Source: Sphingomonas panacis
Lineage (GTDB): Bacteria > Pseudomonadota > Alphaproteobacteria > Sphingomonadales > Sphingomonadaceae
Assembly: GCF_001717955.1 (NCBI RefSeq)
Contig: NZ_CP014168.1
Span: 4,805,501 to 4,869,500, forward strand
Direction of reading: 5' to 3'
Length of the DNA: 64,000 nt
The notes beneath the pieces are model-generated. The model made no database searches. It saw only the letters and a list, made by a program, of their open reading frames with translations, and was not told the origin of the DNA. Numbering within the stretch: position 1 is the first letter of the stretch; every line of letters begins with the position of its first letter. The position numbers and the translations under genes were made by a program. Positions 55,760 to 64,000 of this stretch are shown here, piece by piece.

Positions 55760-56806
55760 ATGCGCCGCGGCTCCACCTCCCATCATCGTCCGCTCAGCCT
55801 GCACCGCAAGAGCCGGACCCCGGCCTGGCTGTCGCTGCTATGGCGGATGCTGCTCGCCTTCGGGCTGATCGGCATCGCGCTGGCGGTGCACTGGTTCTGG
55901 CGCGACGGGCTGCGCGACAATGTCGATGGCGCGATCAGTTTTCTCGATGTGATCTATTTCACGATGATCACCGTGACGACGGTCGGCTATGGCGACATCA
56001 TCCCCGTCACCAATCAGGCGCGGATGTTCGATACGTTCGTGGTCACCCCGATCCGGTTGTTCGTATGGCTGATTTTTCTCGGCACGGCGTATGATTTCCT
56101 TTTGAAGCGCGTCTGGGAGAAATGGCGGATGAGCACGATCCAGCGGCATTTGCACAATCACATCGTCGTCGCCGGATATGGCACCAGCGGCGCGGAAGCG
56201 GTGTGCGAGCTGCTCCGGCGCGGGGCGGACGGCAGTGATGTGGTGGTGATCGACGAGCGTCCAGCCGCGTTGCAAGCTGCCGCAGACTGCGGCGCGACGG
56301 TGATCGAGGGTGACGCGACGCGCAACGCGACACTCGAAGCGGTACAAATCGGACGTGCGCGTGCCGTGATCGTCGCGGCGGGACGCGACGACACCTCGAT
56401 CCTGATCGTGCTGACCGCGCGCCGGCTGGCGCCCGGCGTGCCGATCAGCGTGGTGGTCCGCTCCGAGGACAATGAGGCGCTCGCGCGGCAAGCGGGGGCG
56501 ACCACCGTGATCAACCCGGCGAGTTTCGCCGGGCTGCTGCTCGCGGGATCGACGCATGGGCCGCACATCGCCGATTATATGGCCGATCTCGCCGCGACCG
56601 ACGGGCGCGTGGCGCTGCACGAACGGATGGTGACCGCCGCCGAAGTGGGGCACCCGCTCGCATCGATCGGCACCGGACTGGGAATGCGTATATACCGCGG
56701 CGACCGCATGTTCGGCTTCTGGGAGATCGAGGCGGGCCGGCTTGAGGCCGGAGACCTGATCGTCGAGGTGGTGCCGCGTGGTGAGATGGCGATGCCGGCG
56801 CGGTGA
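55760..56806 (+). CDS. two-TM potassium channel with RCK/TrkA-N domain
   Basis: A 348-residue Kch-like channel. Helix 1 (LSLLWRMLLAFGLIGIALAV) leads to the pore with selectivity filter TVTTVGYGD, then helix 2 (VTPIRLFVWLIFLGTAYDFL). The cytosolic RCK domain begins HIVVAGYGTSGAEAVCELL, with VVVIDERPAAL and VIEGDATRNATLEA typical of TrkA-N nucleotide binding. A C-terminal TrkA-C-like region ends the protein. ATG 55760 is preferred; a TTG 18 bases upstream is an alternative. Divergent from the DUF808 gene. Likely gates K+ in response to ligand binding. Confidence 0.93.
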   Translation: MRRGSTSHHRPLSLHRKSRTPAWLSLLWRMLLAFGLIGIALAVHWFWRDGLRDNVDGAISFLDVIYFTMITVTTVGYGDIIPVTNQARMFDTFVVTPIRLFVWLIFLGTAYDFLLKRVWEKWRMSTIQRHLHNHIVVAGYGTSGAEAVCELLRRGADGSDVVVIDERPAALQAAADCGATVIEGDATRNATLEAVQIGRARAVIVAAGRDDTSILIVLTARRLAPGVPISVVVRSEDNEALARQAGATTVINPASFAGLLLAGSTHGPHIADYMADLAATDGRVALHERMVTAAEVGHPLASIGTGLGMRIYRGDRMFGFWEIEAGRLEAGDLIVEVVPRGEMAMPAR

Positions 56807-57375
56807 TCGAGGCGGACGGTATCGCCGGGGGAACCGGGGTAGCGGCCTTTCGGCGCTCGTCCCTTGGGGCGGCGATAGCGGCCAGCCAGTCCATTACCCG
56901 AAAGAGCCGGAAGCGCGTTCAAGCCACCCTGACCGGGAGTTACTTTTTGGATTTCACCTGCTGGCGGGACGTTGCGCTCCGGATCGTTGCCGGGAAGTGG
57001 AAGCCACTGCTCGTCTATTTCCTGCTTTCCGGCCCCAAGCGGTACAGTGAGTTGCGGCGTACCGCGCGCGGCGTCAGCGACAAAATGCTCATTCAGCATC
57101 TGAAAGAGCTCGATAAGGATGGGGAGGTCTTGCGCACGGATCCCAAGGCGATTCCGTCTCGCATCGACGACGCGCTGACGCCGCTAGGTCGCAGCCTGAC
57201 GTAGGTTCTCGTGCCGCTGTGCGATTGGGGGACAGAAATACGGGCGAAGTCACCCGCGTGTTACGCGGGACAGAACCCATCACATGAGCATGTTGGCGCT
57301 CCCGATAGCGTTTTCAGGACGGCAGCTATCGACTCCTGCGGCCGATACCCGCCTCGCTTGGTTGTCTGGTACTGA
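56803..57375 (+). pseudogene. HxlR-family regulator interrupted by an in-frame TAG
   Basis: Residues from about 50 match the HxlR winged helix: CWRDVALRIVAGKWKPLLVY, LLSGPKRYSELRRTARGVSD, KMLIQHLKELDKDG and the C-terminal DALTPLGRSL. The reading frame then meets TAG at 57202-57204, but continues beyond it as VLVPLCDWGTEI, which is how HxlR proteins normally end (LTPLGRSL...L...W). So one nonsense change has probably shortened the protein by about 12 functional residues. The first approximately 45 residues show no homology and the start is uncertain; the ATG-like start overlaps the channel gene's stop. Confidence 0.7.
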
Positions 57376-58269
57376 CTATGCGGCAGCGTTGACCTGCGCC
57401 CGCGCCTGTCGAACATCGCGGGCGGGAGGCTGCCCGAACATGCGGCCATATTCCCGCGTGAACTGCGGCACGCTCTCATACCCCACGCCGTAGGCGGCGT
57501 CGCTGATCGTCTCACCTTGCGCGAGCATCCGACGCCGGGCCTCGATCAGCCGGAGCTGCTTCTGGAATTGCAGCGGCGACAGCGACGTGATGCTGCGGAA
57601 ATGCATGTGGAAGGCGGACAGACTCATCCCCGCCGCTTCGGCCAGAGCCTCGACCTTGATGGGTTCGGCATAGCGCTTGCGAAGTACGGCGACGGCGCGC
57701 GCAACGCGCTGCGCGTGGCTGTCTGTGACGCCCAGCGCACGGATCGCGCCTCCATGCCGCCCGCTGAGCAGCCAATAGTGCAGCTCCCGGCTAAGCTGCG
57801 GCCCCAGCACTGCGAGCGCGTCGGGACGGTCGAGCAGACGGAGCAGACGTAGGGCGGCATCGGCAACCTCCGCCTCGGTCGGATCGACCCGCACCGGCTG
57901 ATCCGCCTCAAACGGCGCCGCGCCGATCTGGCTCACCAGACTGGCGATGATGGTGGCGTCAAGCTCGAGAACGAGTGAATAATAAGGCAAGGCCCGACTG
58001 GCGGTCGTGATCTGGCTCACCGTAGGCACGTCGGTGGTGATAAGGAGGGAGTCACCCGCGCCGAAGTCGAAGGTGCGGCTGCCCATCGTCACGCGCTTGC
58101 CGCCTTGCAACACCAGCGCAACCAGCGGCTTGGACACGGCGTATTGCAGCAAGGTCGGTGCCGTCTCACGCAGGATCACCAACCCCTCGACCGGAGTCGC
58201 CGCAACCCCGGACCGATCTGCATGGACATCGGCATAGCGCCGGGCATGGTCGAGAAGCTGATCCGTCAT
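57376..58269 (-). CDS. AraC-family transcriptional regulator (cupin N-domain)
   Basis: A 297-residue regulator. The N-terminal AraC_N cupin-like domain (VEGLVILRETAPTLLQYAVS, VALVLQGGKRVTMG, DFGAGDSLLITTDVPTVS) is followed by two helix-turn-helix motifs: KVEALAEAAGMSLSAFHMHFR and ISDAAYGVGYESVPQFTREY. This YqhC-like arrangement usually controls aldo/keto reductases or SDR genes in response to aldehydes. ATG 58269 gives the typical MTDQLLDHARRY start; longer readings are unlikely. It is divergent from an SDR gene across 130 bases, the probable target. Confidence 0.94.
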   Translation of the reverse strand: MTDQLLDHARRYADVHADRSGVAATPVEGLVILRETAPTLLQYAVSKPLVALVLQGGKRVTMGSRTFDFGAGDSLLITTDVPTVSQITTASRALPYYSLVLELDATIIASLVSQIGAAPFEADQPVRVDPTEAEVADAALRLLRLLDRPDALAVLGPQLSRELHYWLLSGRHGGAIRALGVTDSHAQRVARAVAVLRKRYAEPIKVEALAEAAGMSLSAFHMHFRSITSLSPLQFQKQLRLIEARRRMLAQGETISDAAYGVGYESVPQFTREYGRMFGQPPARDVRQARAQVNAAA

Positions 58270-58399
58270 GGGCATCCAATACGGAAGGCGCGGCGATGCC
58301 ACAACGTGTTTGGATGATTGGGCAAGTTTTACGCATGATCGCGCAACACCGCCAATGCGGTTCGATGCATATTGCCGGTAACCCAAACCGGAGGCATCC

Positions 58400-59155
58400 A
58401 TGACCACAATCTCTCTCGTTACCGGCGGCAGCCGCGGCCTCGGCCGCAACACCGCGATCAGCATCGCTCGCCATGGCGGCGACGTGATCCTGACCTATCG
58501 CAGCGGCAAGGAAGGCGCCGATGCCGTCGTTGCCGAGATCGAGGCGCTGGGCCGCAAGGCGGTGGCGTTGCAGCTCGACACCGGAGAAATATCGACCTTC
58601 CCGACGTTCGTGGAAGGCGTCCGCGCTGCGTTGGCCGGCACCTTCGGCCGCGATACGATCGACCACCTCGTCAACAACGCGGGGCACGGCGAAATGGCGG
58701 ACTTTGCCGCCACCACCGAGTCGCAGTTCGACACACTGTTCAACGTCCATGTGAAAGGCGTGTTCTTTGTGACGCAGGCGCTGCTGCCGGTTCTCGCCGA
58801 TGGCGGGCGCATCATCAACTTCTCGTCCGGCCTGACCCGCATATCGTTCCCCGGCTTCTCAGCCTATTCGGCGGCGAAGGGCGCGGTCGAAATCCTCACC
58901 GTCTACATGGCGAAGGAGCTCGGCGCGCGGGGCATCACCGCCAATACGGTCGCCCCCGGCGCGATCGAGACCGACTTTTTCGGCGGCGCGGTGCGCGACA
59001 TCCCCGACTACAACACGGCGTTCGCCGGCATGACCGCGCTTGGCCGTGTCGGCCTGCCCGACGATATCGGGCCGATGGTGGCGAGCCTGCTCGGCCCCGA
59101 CAATCGCTGGGTCAACGGCCAGCGCATCGAGGTGTCGGGCGGCCAGACCATCTGA
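58400..59155 (+). CDS. short-chain dehydrogenase/reductase
   Basis: A 251-residue classical SDR. The cofactor motif is VTGGSRGLGRNTAISIA (TGxxxGxG), with NNAGHGEMADF, IINFSSGL (catalytic Ser) and YSAAKGAVEILT (Tyr and Lys), then NTVAPGAIETDFFGGA and the C-terminal GQRIEVSGGQTI. The Arg after the glycine motif suggests NADP preference. An AACCGGAGG ribosome site precedes the ATG. It is divergent from the AraC regulator and followed after 53 bases by a tautomerase gene. Probably reduces a carbonyl compound that induces the regulator. Confidence 0.95.
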   Translation: MTTISLVTGGSRGLGRNTAISIARHGGDVILTYRSGKEGADAVVAEIEALGRKAVALQLDTGEISTFPTFVEGVRAALAGTFGRDTIDHLVNNAGHGEMADFAATTESQFDTLFNVHVKGVFFVTQALLPVLADGGRIINFSSGLTRISFPGFSAYSAAKGAVEILTVYMAKELGARGITANTVAPGAIETDFFGGAVRDIPDYNTAFAGMTALGRVGLPDDIGPMVASLLGPDNRWVNGQRIEVSGGQTI

Positions 59156-59170
59156 CGCCCAAGTCGCGGC

Positions 59171-59187
59171 GGGGCGCATGGCGCCCC
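59171..59187. repeat. GC-rich hairpin between SDR and tautomerase genes
   Basis: GGGGCGC-ATG-GCGCCCC, a perfect 7-bp stem with a 3-base loop, 15 bases after the SDR stop. No T-tract follows, so read-through into the tautomerase gene is likely. Confidence 0.5.
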
Positions 59188-59208
59188 TCGCATTCCGAAA
59201 GCAGCACC

Positions 59209-59637
59209 ATGCCGAAGCTTATCATCCACGCGCCAGCCGGCACGTTCGACGCCGCCGATCGGCAGCGGGTCGCCGGTGCCTTGATGGCGCTGGGCCTCGA
59301 TTGCGAGGCGCTGCCGTCCTCGCCGATGGTGTGCAGCACCGTATGGACCTACTTCGCCGACTATGCGGCCGATGCCGTGTTCATGGGCGACAAACCTGCC
59401 CGGCTGCCCGTCGTAACGCTCCAGATATATGTCCTGGCCGGTGGCCTCGACACTGCCGGCAAGCGCAAGCTCATCGAAGGTGCAACCGCCATCCTGGATC
59501 GACGCCCAGGCGGAACGTCGGTCGCGCCGGTGTATGTCGTCATCCACGAGGTTGCGGAAGAGAATTGGGGCATCTTCGGTGAGCAGGCCGATCTGGCCGC
59601 GCTGCGCGCAAGCGCGCCGGACGCCCCGGCGATTTGA
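59209..59637 (+). CDS. tautomerase-family protein
   Basis: A 142-residue protein of the 4-oxalocrotonate tautomerase superfamily. After the initiator Met comes the catalytic Pro2 (MPKLIIHAPAGTF). The second half repeats the pattern less clearly (LPVVTLQIYVLAGGLDTAGK, RRPGGTSVAPVYVVIHEVAEENWGI in pieces), which makes it a long, fused-type member. The IHEVAEENWGIFGEQ stretch is common in these proteins. It sits 53 bases after the SDR gene on the same strand and is probably part of the AraC-controlled unit. Confidence 0.88.
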   Translation: MPKLIIHAPAGTFDAADRQRVAGALMALGLDCEALPSSPMVCSTVWTYFADYAADAVFMGDKPARLPVVTLQIYVLAGGLDTAGKRKLIEGATAILDRRPGGTSVAPVYVVIHEVAEENWGIFGEQADLAALRASAPDAPAI

Positions 59638-59689
59638 CGTTTGCACGTTCGCGGCCGTGCTGGCGCTACGTGCTATGATCCGAATTCGA

Positions 59690-60079
59690 GCATTGTCGGG
59701 GCTCGGTGTTCGGATTGCAGGCAGCGCGACGGGCGGCCGGTGGTGCTGATCGGGTCGATCGCGGGCTCGGCGGGGGATCGCCTCCTACGGCACGTATGCC
59801 GCGACCGAGGCCGCCCTGCGTTCCTATGCGCGGCACCTGGGCCGCGGAACTCGTGCCGCACGGCATCCGCGTCAACGTCGCCGCACCTGGGCCAACCGAC
59901 ACCGCGATGATGGCGCGCGTGCCCGAGGCCGTGCGGGCGGTCTTGATCGCGCCGGTCCCGCTTGGTCGCATGGCACGCCCGCCGAGGTCGCCGCAGCCGC
60001 CCTCTTCCTCCTGAGCGACGAAGCGAGCTACATTGCCGGAGTCGAACAGTACGTCGACGAGGGTATGCGGCAGGTCTGA
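59690..60079 (+). pseudogene. decayed short-chain dehydrogenase with several frameshifts
   Basis: Pieces of one SDR appear in order in shifting frames: VFGLQAA, then VVLIGSIAGSAG, SYGTYAATEAALRSYAR (active-site YxxxE in place of YxxxK), AAELVPHGIRVNVAAPGPTD followed by MARVPEAVRAVLIAPVPLGR, and finally GTPAEVAAAALFLLSDEASY with IAGVEQYVDEGMRQV ending at TGA 60077-60079. At least four frame changes are needed, and the N-terminal cofactor half is missing. This is a clear relic with no intact start. Confidence 0.85.
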
Positions 60080-60157
60080 TCGTCGTCGTGGGAACGTACC
60101 CTTGTGCAGCGTGTTGCCCCGCAGCCGAGCGCGACAATGAAACGAATTGTGGACGTT

Positions 60158-61273
60158 TTATTGGGGAAATGCGGGGCGCTTCCAATGATATTCGGGAGTT
60201 TCGCAGTCCACGCAAGCCACATCCTCTACCGGCTCGCCCGTTATGGCCGCCGCAAACCAGTTGAGGAATCGAACGCCGTTGGATTGCCGCGTGTAAAGCC
60301 GATCCAGCACATGTGGGCGTCCGCGATTGTCCAGCGCGTTCTTCGCCAGAACGGCGTCATAGTATCCGCCGATGATCGCTTCGTCGTGCCCCCAGCTGGT
60401 ATAGCTGCGGAAGTTGGCGATGCGCGTGCGGATATAGGCGTGCGCCTCGTCCAGCTTCGCGGGAACGTCGGGCTTCCTGTCGCCAATCATCTGCATGAAC
60501 ATCGCTTGCACGGCATCGTGTCGTTCATTGTACTGATGAAAGACGATGTCGGGGTGGAGCTCGGCCGCGCGGACATAGAGATCCTCGATGGTCAGCCCGT
60601 CGATCGGCACATCCTCGAAGCCCTCGACGCGCTTCAGGACGTTTTCCGTCCCCCAAGATTTGAAAAGCGGGGCGAGCTTCTCGCGTAAGTGATAGGCGCC
60701 GCCGCCGTCGGCGAAATGCGTGACCTTGGCAGCGGGATACTGCCGGGCGACGATGTGCGTGAACAGGGGCGAGGCGAGCGCACCTGCGCTCCAGCCCATC
60801 ACCGCGACGGTGTCCGGTTGGGCGTAGGTTTTGAACATCCAGTCGAGGGCCAGCATGGCGTTGTCGAAGCCCTTATGCAGGATCGTGACCTCGCCTGCCG
60901 GGTGGCCGTTCATCGCGGGCGTGTCGTAAACGGGCGTCGCGTCGCCCAGGAAGACGTCCCCGTTGGCCGTGGGAAGGTAGGCCACGGTGTAGTCGGCAAG
61001 CGGGTTTTCGGGATTGTCGGTGTCGAAGATCCCGCCCAGGTCGGTCGGATCGAGCTCGAGGCCCGCGAACGCCCGATAGTGCGGGCGGCAATGCAAGGCG
61101 CAGTTTTCGCCCGTCCAGCATGCCCCGCCACCGGCGAAGATCACGGCGAGCTTCTTCGGATCGCCCTGCTTCACCCAGAAGGAATAGGGCGTCCCTTGTG
61201 AGGAACCGGGCGCTCCTGCCGGCAAGACGTTCCGCCATGGGTTTGGCACCGTTCGAATGGGTTGCGTCGGCAT
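60158..61273 (-). CDS. pectinacetylesterase/Notum-like hydrolase without signal peptide
   Basis: A 371-residue alpha/beta hydrolase of the pectinacetylesterase family. The oxyanion region VIFAGGGACWTGENCA lies at 44-59, NPLADYTVAYLPTANGDVFLG follows, and the nucleophile elbow is VMGWSAGALAS with Ser162. A later SWGHDEAIIGGYYDA and a C-terminal CVDCETPEYHW complete the pattern. No export signal is visible at the N-terminus (PTQPIRTVPNPWRN), so it is predicted cytosolic, which is unusual for an enzyme that normally deacetylates cell-wall polysaccharide. Downstream of a frameshifted SDR on the same strand. Confidence 0.82.
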   Translation of the reverse strand: MPTQPIRTVPNPWRNVLPAGAPGSSQGTPYSFWVKQGDPKKLAVIFAGGGACWTGENCALHCRPHYRAFAGLELDPTDLGGIFDTDNPENPLADYTVAYLPTANGDVFLGDATPVYDTPAMNGHPAGEVTILHKGFDNAMLALDWMFKTYAQPDTVAVMGWSAGALASPLFTHIVARQYPAAKVTHFADGGGAYHLREKLAPLFKSWGTENVLKRVEGFEDVPIDGLTIEDLYVRAAELHPDIVFHQYNERHDAVQAMFMQMIGDRKPDVPAKLDEAHAYIRTRIANFRSYTSWGHDEAIIGGYYDAVLAKNALDNRGRPHVLDRLYTRQSNGVRFLNWFAAAITGEPVEDVACVDCETPEYHWKRPAFPQ

Positions 61274-61314
61274 GAGTGTCTCCTGATTTCATCGGGCTGA
61301 AGCAAAGCGACGGT

Positions 61315-62002
61315 TCACCACGGGACGGGTTGCCCCTCGCGGTCGAGAAATTGCAGGCCGGGCCTGCCCCTTTGGGCGAGAAGGACCTCGACGACCTTCG
61401 GCACGGCCTCTTCGACACTGAAAGGTGCGTTAGAACCGCCCAGGGCGGTGCGGATCCAACCCGGCGCCATCAGCACGAAGGCGCGCGCATCGTCGGCATG
61501 ACGCGCGGCATGGCACCGCATGAGCTGGTTCAAGGCCGCCTTGCTGGCACGATAGACGTCGTTTCCGCCTCTTATGTTGTTGCCGAGGCTCCCCTGCCCT
61601 GACGACATGACACCGATAAGCCCGTCCGCGGCCACGAGCCCCTGCAGGCCTTCGATGACATGCATCGGACTAAGCGCGTTCGTGACCATGACACGATTGA
61701 AGACGTCGGTGGACACCCTGTCCGGCAGGGACGTTCGGGTCCGTGTCCGCAATTCCAGCATTGACGAACAGGACATCGAAGCGGTCGGTGAGACGTTTTC
61801 GCAGGGACTCGATCTGATCCGGCGCTGTGATGTCCAGGCACTCGATCGTTATCCAGCCCGGCTGCTTGTCCGCCAATTCGTGCAACGCGGTTCTGGCATC
61901 GCCTCGCACTGTTCCAGTGACGTTCCAGCCCCTGTTCACGAATTCGGAGGCCATCGCGAGACCTAGCCCCCGCGATGCGCCGATCAGCAGAATATCAGAC
62001 AT
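61315..62002 (-). pseudogene. short-chain dehydrogenase broken by a single frameshift
   Basis: Two overlapping frames make one SDR. The N-terminal part from ATG 62002 reads DILLIGASRGLGLAMASEFV, ECLDITAPDQIESLRKRLTD, VLFVNAGIADTDPNVP. The C-terminal part, one base out of phase, reads DRVSTDVFNRVMVTNALSPM, VIGVMSSGQGSLGNN, VYRASKAALNQLM (Tyr and Lys), LMAPGWIRTALGG. The switch falls at about 61722-61725, where a GG or CC pair has one base too many. The total span of 688 bases is 229 codons plus one, matching a single insertion. Divergent from a LysR gene. Confidence 0.8.
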
Positions 62003-62110
62003 TGGTAACGCCTTTCGCAGCCCGTACATAAAACAGATGAGGCGAGCGGGCTCTCATACGTCAGTGATAGCGGTGTTGCGGTCATGCCGGCAGACGCATC
62101 GAACACACTA

Positions 62111-62125
62111 TATGGTTGCATCATA
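62111..62125. promoter_or_regulatory. candidate LysR-type dyad (TATG-N7-CATA)
   Basis: TATGGTTGCATCATA, a small inverted repeat with T-N11-A character, lies in the spacer between the divergent SDR and LysR genes, 39 bases before the LysR start. Its position fits a LysR operator; the symmetry is short, so the call is tentative. Confidence 0.35.
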
Positions 62126-62163
62126 CGCCATGCCAGAACCGGCATAATGGTGTAGGTTCGGTT

Positions 62164-63093
62164 ATGGACCACGTGGACTTGAACCTTTTATCAGCTCTGG
62201 ACGCACTGCTTTCTGAGGGAAGCGTGACGGGTGCGGCTCGGCGTCTCGGCCTGAGTCCTTCCGCCATGAGCCGGACGCTGGCGCGCCTGCGCTCGGCGAC
62301 CGGGGACCCTCTGCTCGTGCGGGCGGGACGCGGACTTGTGGCGACACCCTACGCCGCCGAGCTCGGCGAACGCGTTCACACGCTTAGCCGGGAGGTCCTC
62401 GCGGTCCTCCGCCCGCGCGTGGATCAGGTGGACATCGCTATGCTTGAGCGGACCTTCACCATTCGGGCTAGCGAAGGGTTTGTCGCAGGTCTTTCCGCCG
62501 CTTTGGTCACTGCGATTGCGACGGCTGCGCCGCGTGTCCGCCTGCGGTTCGCGCCAAAACCCGAAAAGGGCGCGCGCCCGCTCCGGGAGGGGCAGATTGA
62601 TCTGGAGATCGGGGTGCTCGGTCCCTTCGCGCCCGAGGTACGCACACAGGCCTTGTTTCGAGACAATTTTGTCGGCGTAGCCCGGATCGGGCATCCGCTT
62701 CTTGCGGACACGAACATCACGATCGAACGATATGCGGCGTGCAATCATGTCGTTGCTTCACGGCGAGGTGAATTTAGCGGCCCCGTCGACAACGCGCTCG
62801 AAGAGCTTGGGCTAAGCCGCATCGTGACGTGTGTCGTGCCGGGATTTCCCGACGCCATGAGGATCGCTCGTCAGACGGATTTGGTCGGGCTTGTGCCGCG
62901 GTCGTGCTTTGGCATTGGCTTCGATAGCGACCTGGCAGACACAGTCGGACTTCAGAGCTTCGAGCTTCCGGTTCGAACGCCGGAAATCGTGATCTCGGCG
63001 ATGTGGCATCCCCGACTGGACGCCGATCCGGCGCATCGCTGGCTTCGTGAAACCGTCGTTGCGGTATGCCGGAGGGCGAACCAACACCGATGA
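62164..63093 (+). CDS. LysR-family transcriptional regulator
   Basis: A 309-residue regulator. The winged helix reads HVDLNLLSALDALLSEGSVT, then GAARRLGLSPSAMSRTLARL, the effector domain begins TFTIRASEGFVAGLSAALV and the tail ISAMWHPRLDADPAHRWLRE is typical of the group with NodD-like C-terminus. ATG 62164 is chosen; an upstream in-frame start adds 16 residues without similarity. It is divergent from the frameshifted SDR gene and so may have lost its main target, although the downstream spacer shows no other gene before guaA. Confidence 0.93.
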   Translation: MDHVDLNLLSALDALLSEGSVTGAARRLGLSPSAMSRTLARLRSATGDPLLVRAGRGLVATPYAAELGERVHTLSREVLAVLRPRVDQVDIAMLERTFTIRASEGFVAGLSAALVTAIATAAPRVRLRFAPKPEKGARPLREGQIDLEIGVLGPFAPEVRTQALFRDNFVGVARIGHPLLADTNITIERYAACNHVVASRRGEFSGPVDNALEELGLSRIVTCVVPGFPDAMRIARQTDLVGLVPRSCFGIGFDSDLADTVGLQSFELPVRTPEIVISAMWHPRLDADPAHRWLRETVVAVCRRANQHR

Positions 63094-63367
63094 CGATCGC
63101 CGATACCGAGGCGCGCCACGAGACCGCTTGGACTGCAGCTATGATTGCCCCGCATCCAGAGGCACGAGTTCCAAAGCTCGGCGCCTTGAAGAAAGGACTT
63201 GCACAAAGCGCTCAGGTTCGGCGCAGCGCTGACCGCAATCTCTCTTGCGCGGCGCCAATCGCTGCGGTTGTCGACGTACCCTAGGCTATCGGCCAGCTCA
63301 AATTAGTTTTGTCAGGCACTTACGTCGTATTCTGGCGTAGTCTCGCCCCCCTCTGGAGGGGTAAAAA

Positions 63368-64000
<633 letters not shown>

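Noticed and set aside
63066..63284. 72-codon frame overlapping the end of the last LysR gene
   Set aside because: Starts inside the LysR coding region in another frame and has no recognisable similarity.

Overview
The window is a high-GC bacterial chromosome segment most consistent with a Sphingomonas-like alphaproteobacterium. The indications are a CcrM-type GANTC methyltransferase, a three-gene proton-translocating transhydrogenase (pntAA-pntAB-pntB) preceded by a 45-residue aa3-oxidase subunit IV, a NodT-type outer-membrane lipoprotein, and two families of short palindromic repeats. No rRNA, tRNA, CRISPR array, insertion sequence or phage module was recognised. Taxonomy is inferred from gene content only.

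Layout. 1-4.1 kb: a tripartite drug-efflux operon (nodT-type lipoprotein, DHA2 transporter, HlyD fusion protein) behind a TetR repressor, all on the minus strand. 4.2-10.3 kb: a small acidic protein, glutathione-dependent formaldehyde oxidation (frmA, fghA), a pentapeptide-repeat protein coupled to a secreted GH20 hexosaminidase, a GntR regulator and a nitroreductase. 10.4-18.1 kb: housekeeping genes on the plus strand: POT peptide transporter, glmM, DUF1272, a thiD fused to a VOC domain, rnhB, ccrM, folP. 18.3-22.9 kb: LysR regulator, SDR, DEAD-box helicase, aldo/keto reductase.

23.1-38.8 kb is the most interesting part. It is a dense glycoconjugate locus bounded on the left by the surviving C-terminus of a SNF2-type helicase and on the right by a strong hairpin. 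The minus-strand arm encodes a Gfo/Idh oxidoreductase, a zinc-type dehydrogenase, an actinobacterial-type inositol-3-phosphate synthase, a glycoside-hydrolase-like barrel whose halves appear circularly permuted, and a methyltransferase. The plus-strand arm encodes a GT9-like protein, a DUF6165 protein, two sugar-nucleotide epimerases, a GT4 enzyme, two CgeB-type glycosyltransferases, and a CgeB glycosyltransferase fused to a UDP-glucuronate decarboxylase. A histidine phosphatase sits between them. Start and stop codons overlap through most of both arms. The chemistry implied is a methylated or oxidised, multiply glycosylated small molecule, possibly built on a cyclitol. The product is not known to me.

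38.8-48.2 kb is accessory: isochorismatase-like hydrolase, a LysR regulator divergent from a PfpI-type protein and a small monooxygenase, an iron-permease-like membrane protein, a secreted GH42 beta-galactosidase, a Tat-exported metallo-beta-lactamase-fold protein, and an orphan sigma-54 response regulator. 48.4-51.7 kb is respiratory (COX IV and pnt). 51.9-56.8 kb holds an unusual regulator, a Na+/H+ antiporter, a DUF808 protein and a TrkA-type potassium channel. 56.8-63.1 kb is regulator-rich and decaying: an HxlR gene with an in-frame stop, an SDR gene with one frameshift, and an SDR relic with several frameshifts, beside intact AraC and LysR regulators, an SDR, a tautomerase and a pectinacetylesterase-like protein. 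The window ends inside guaA.
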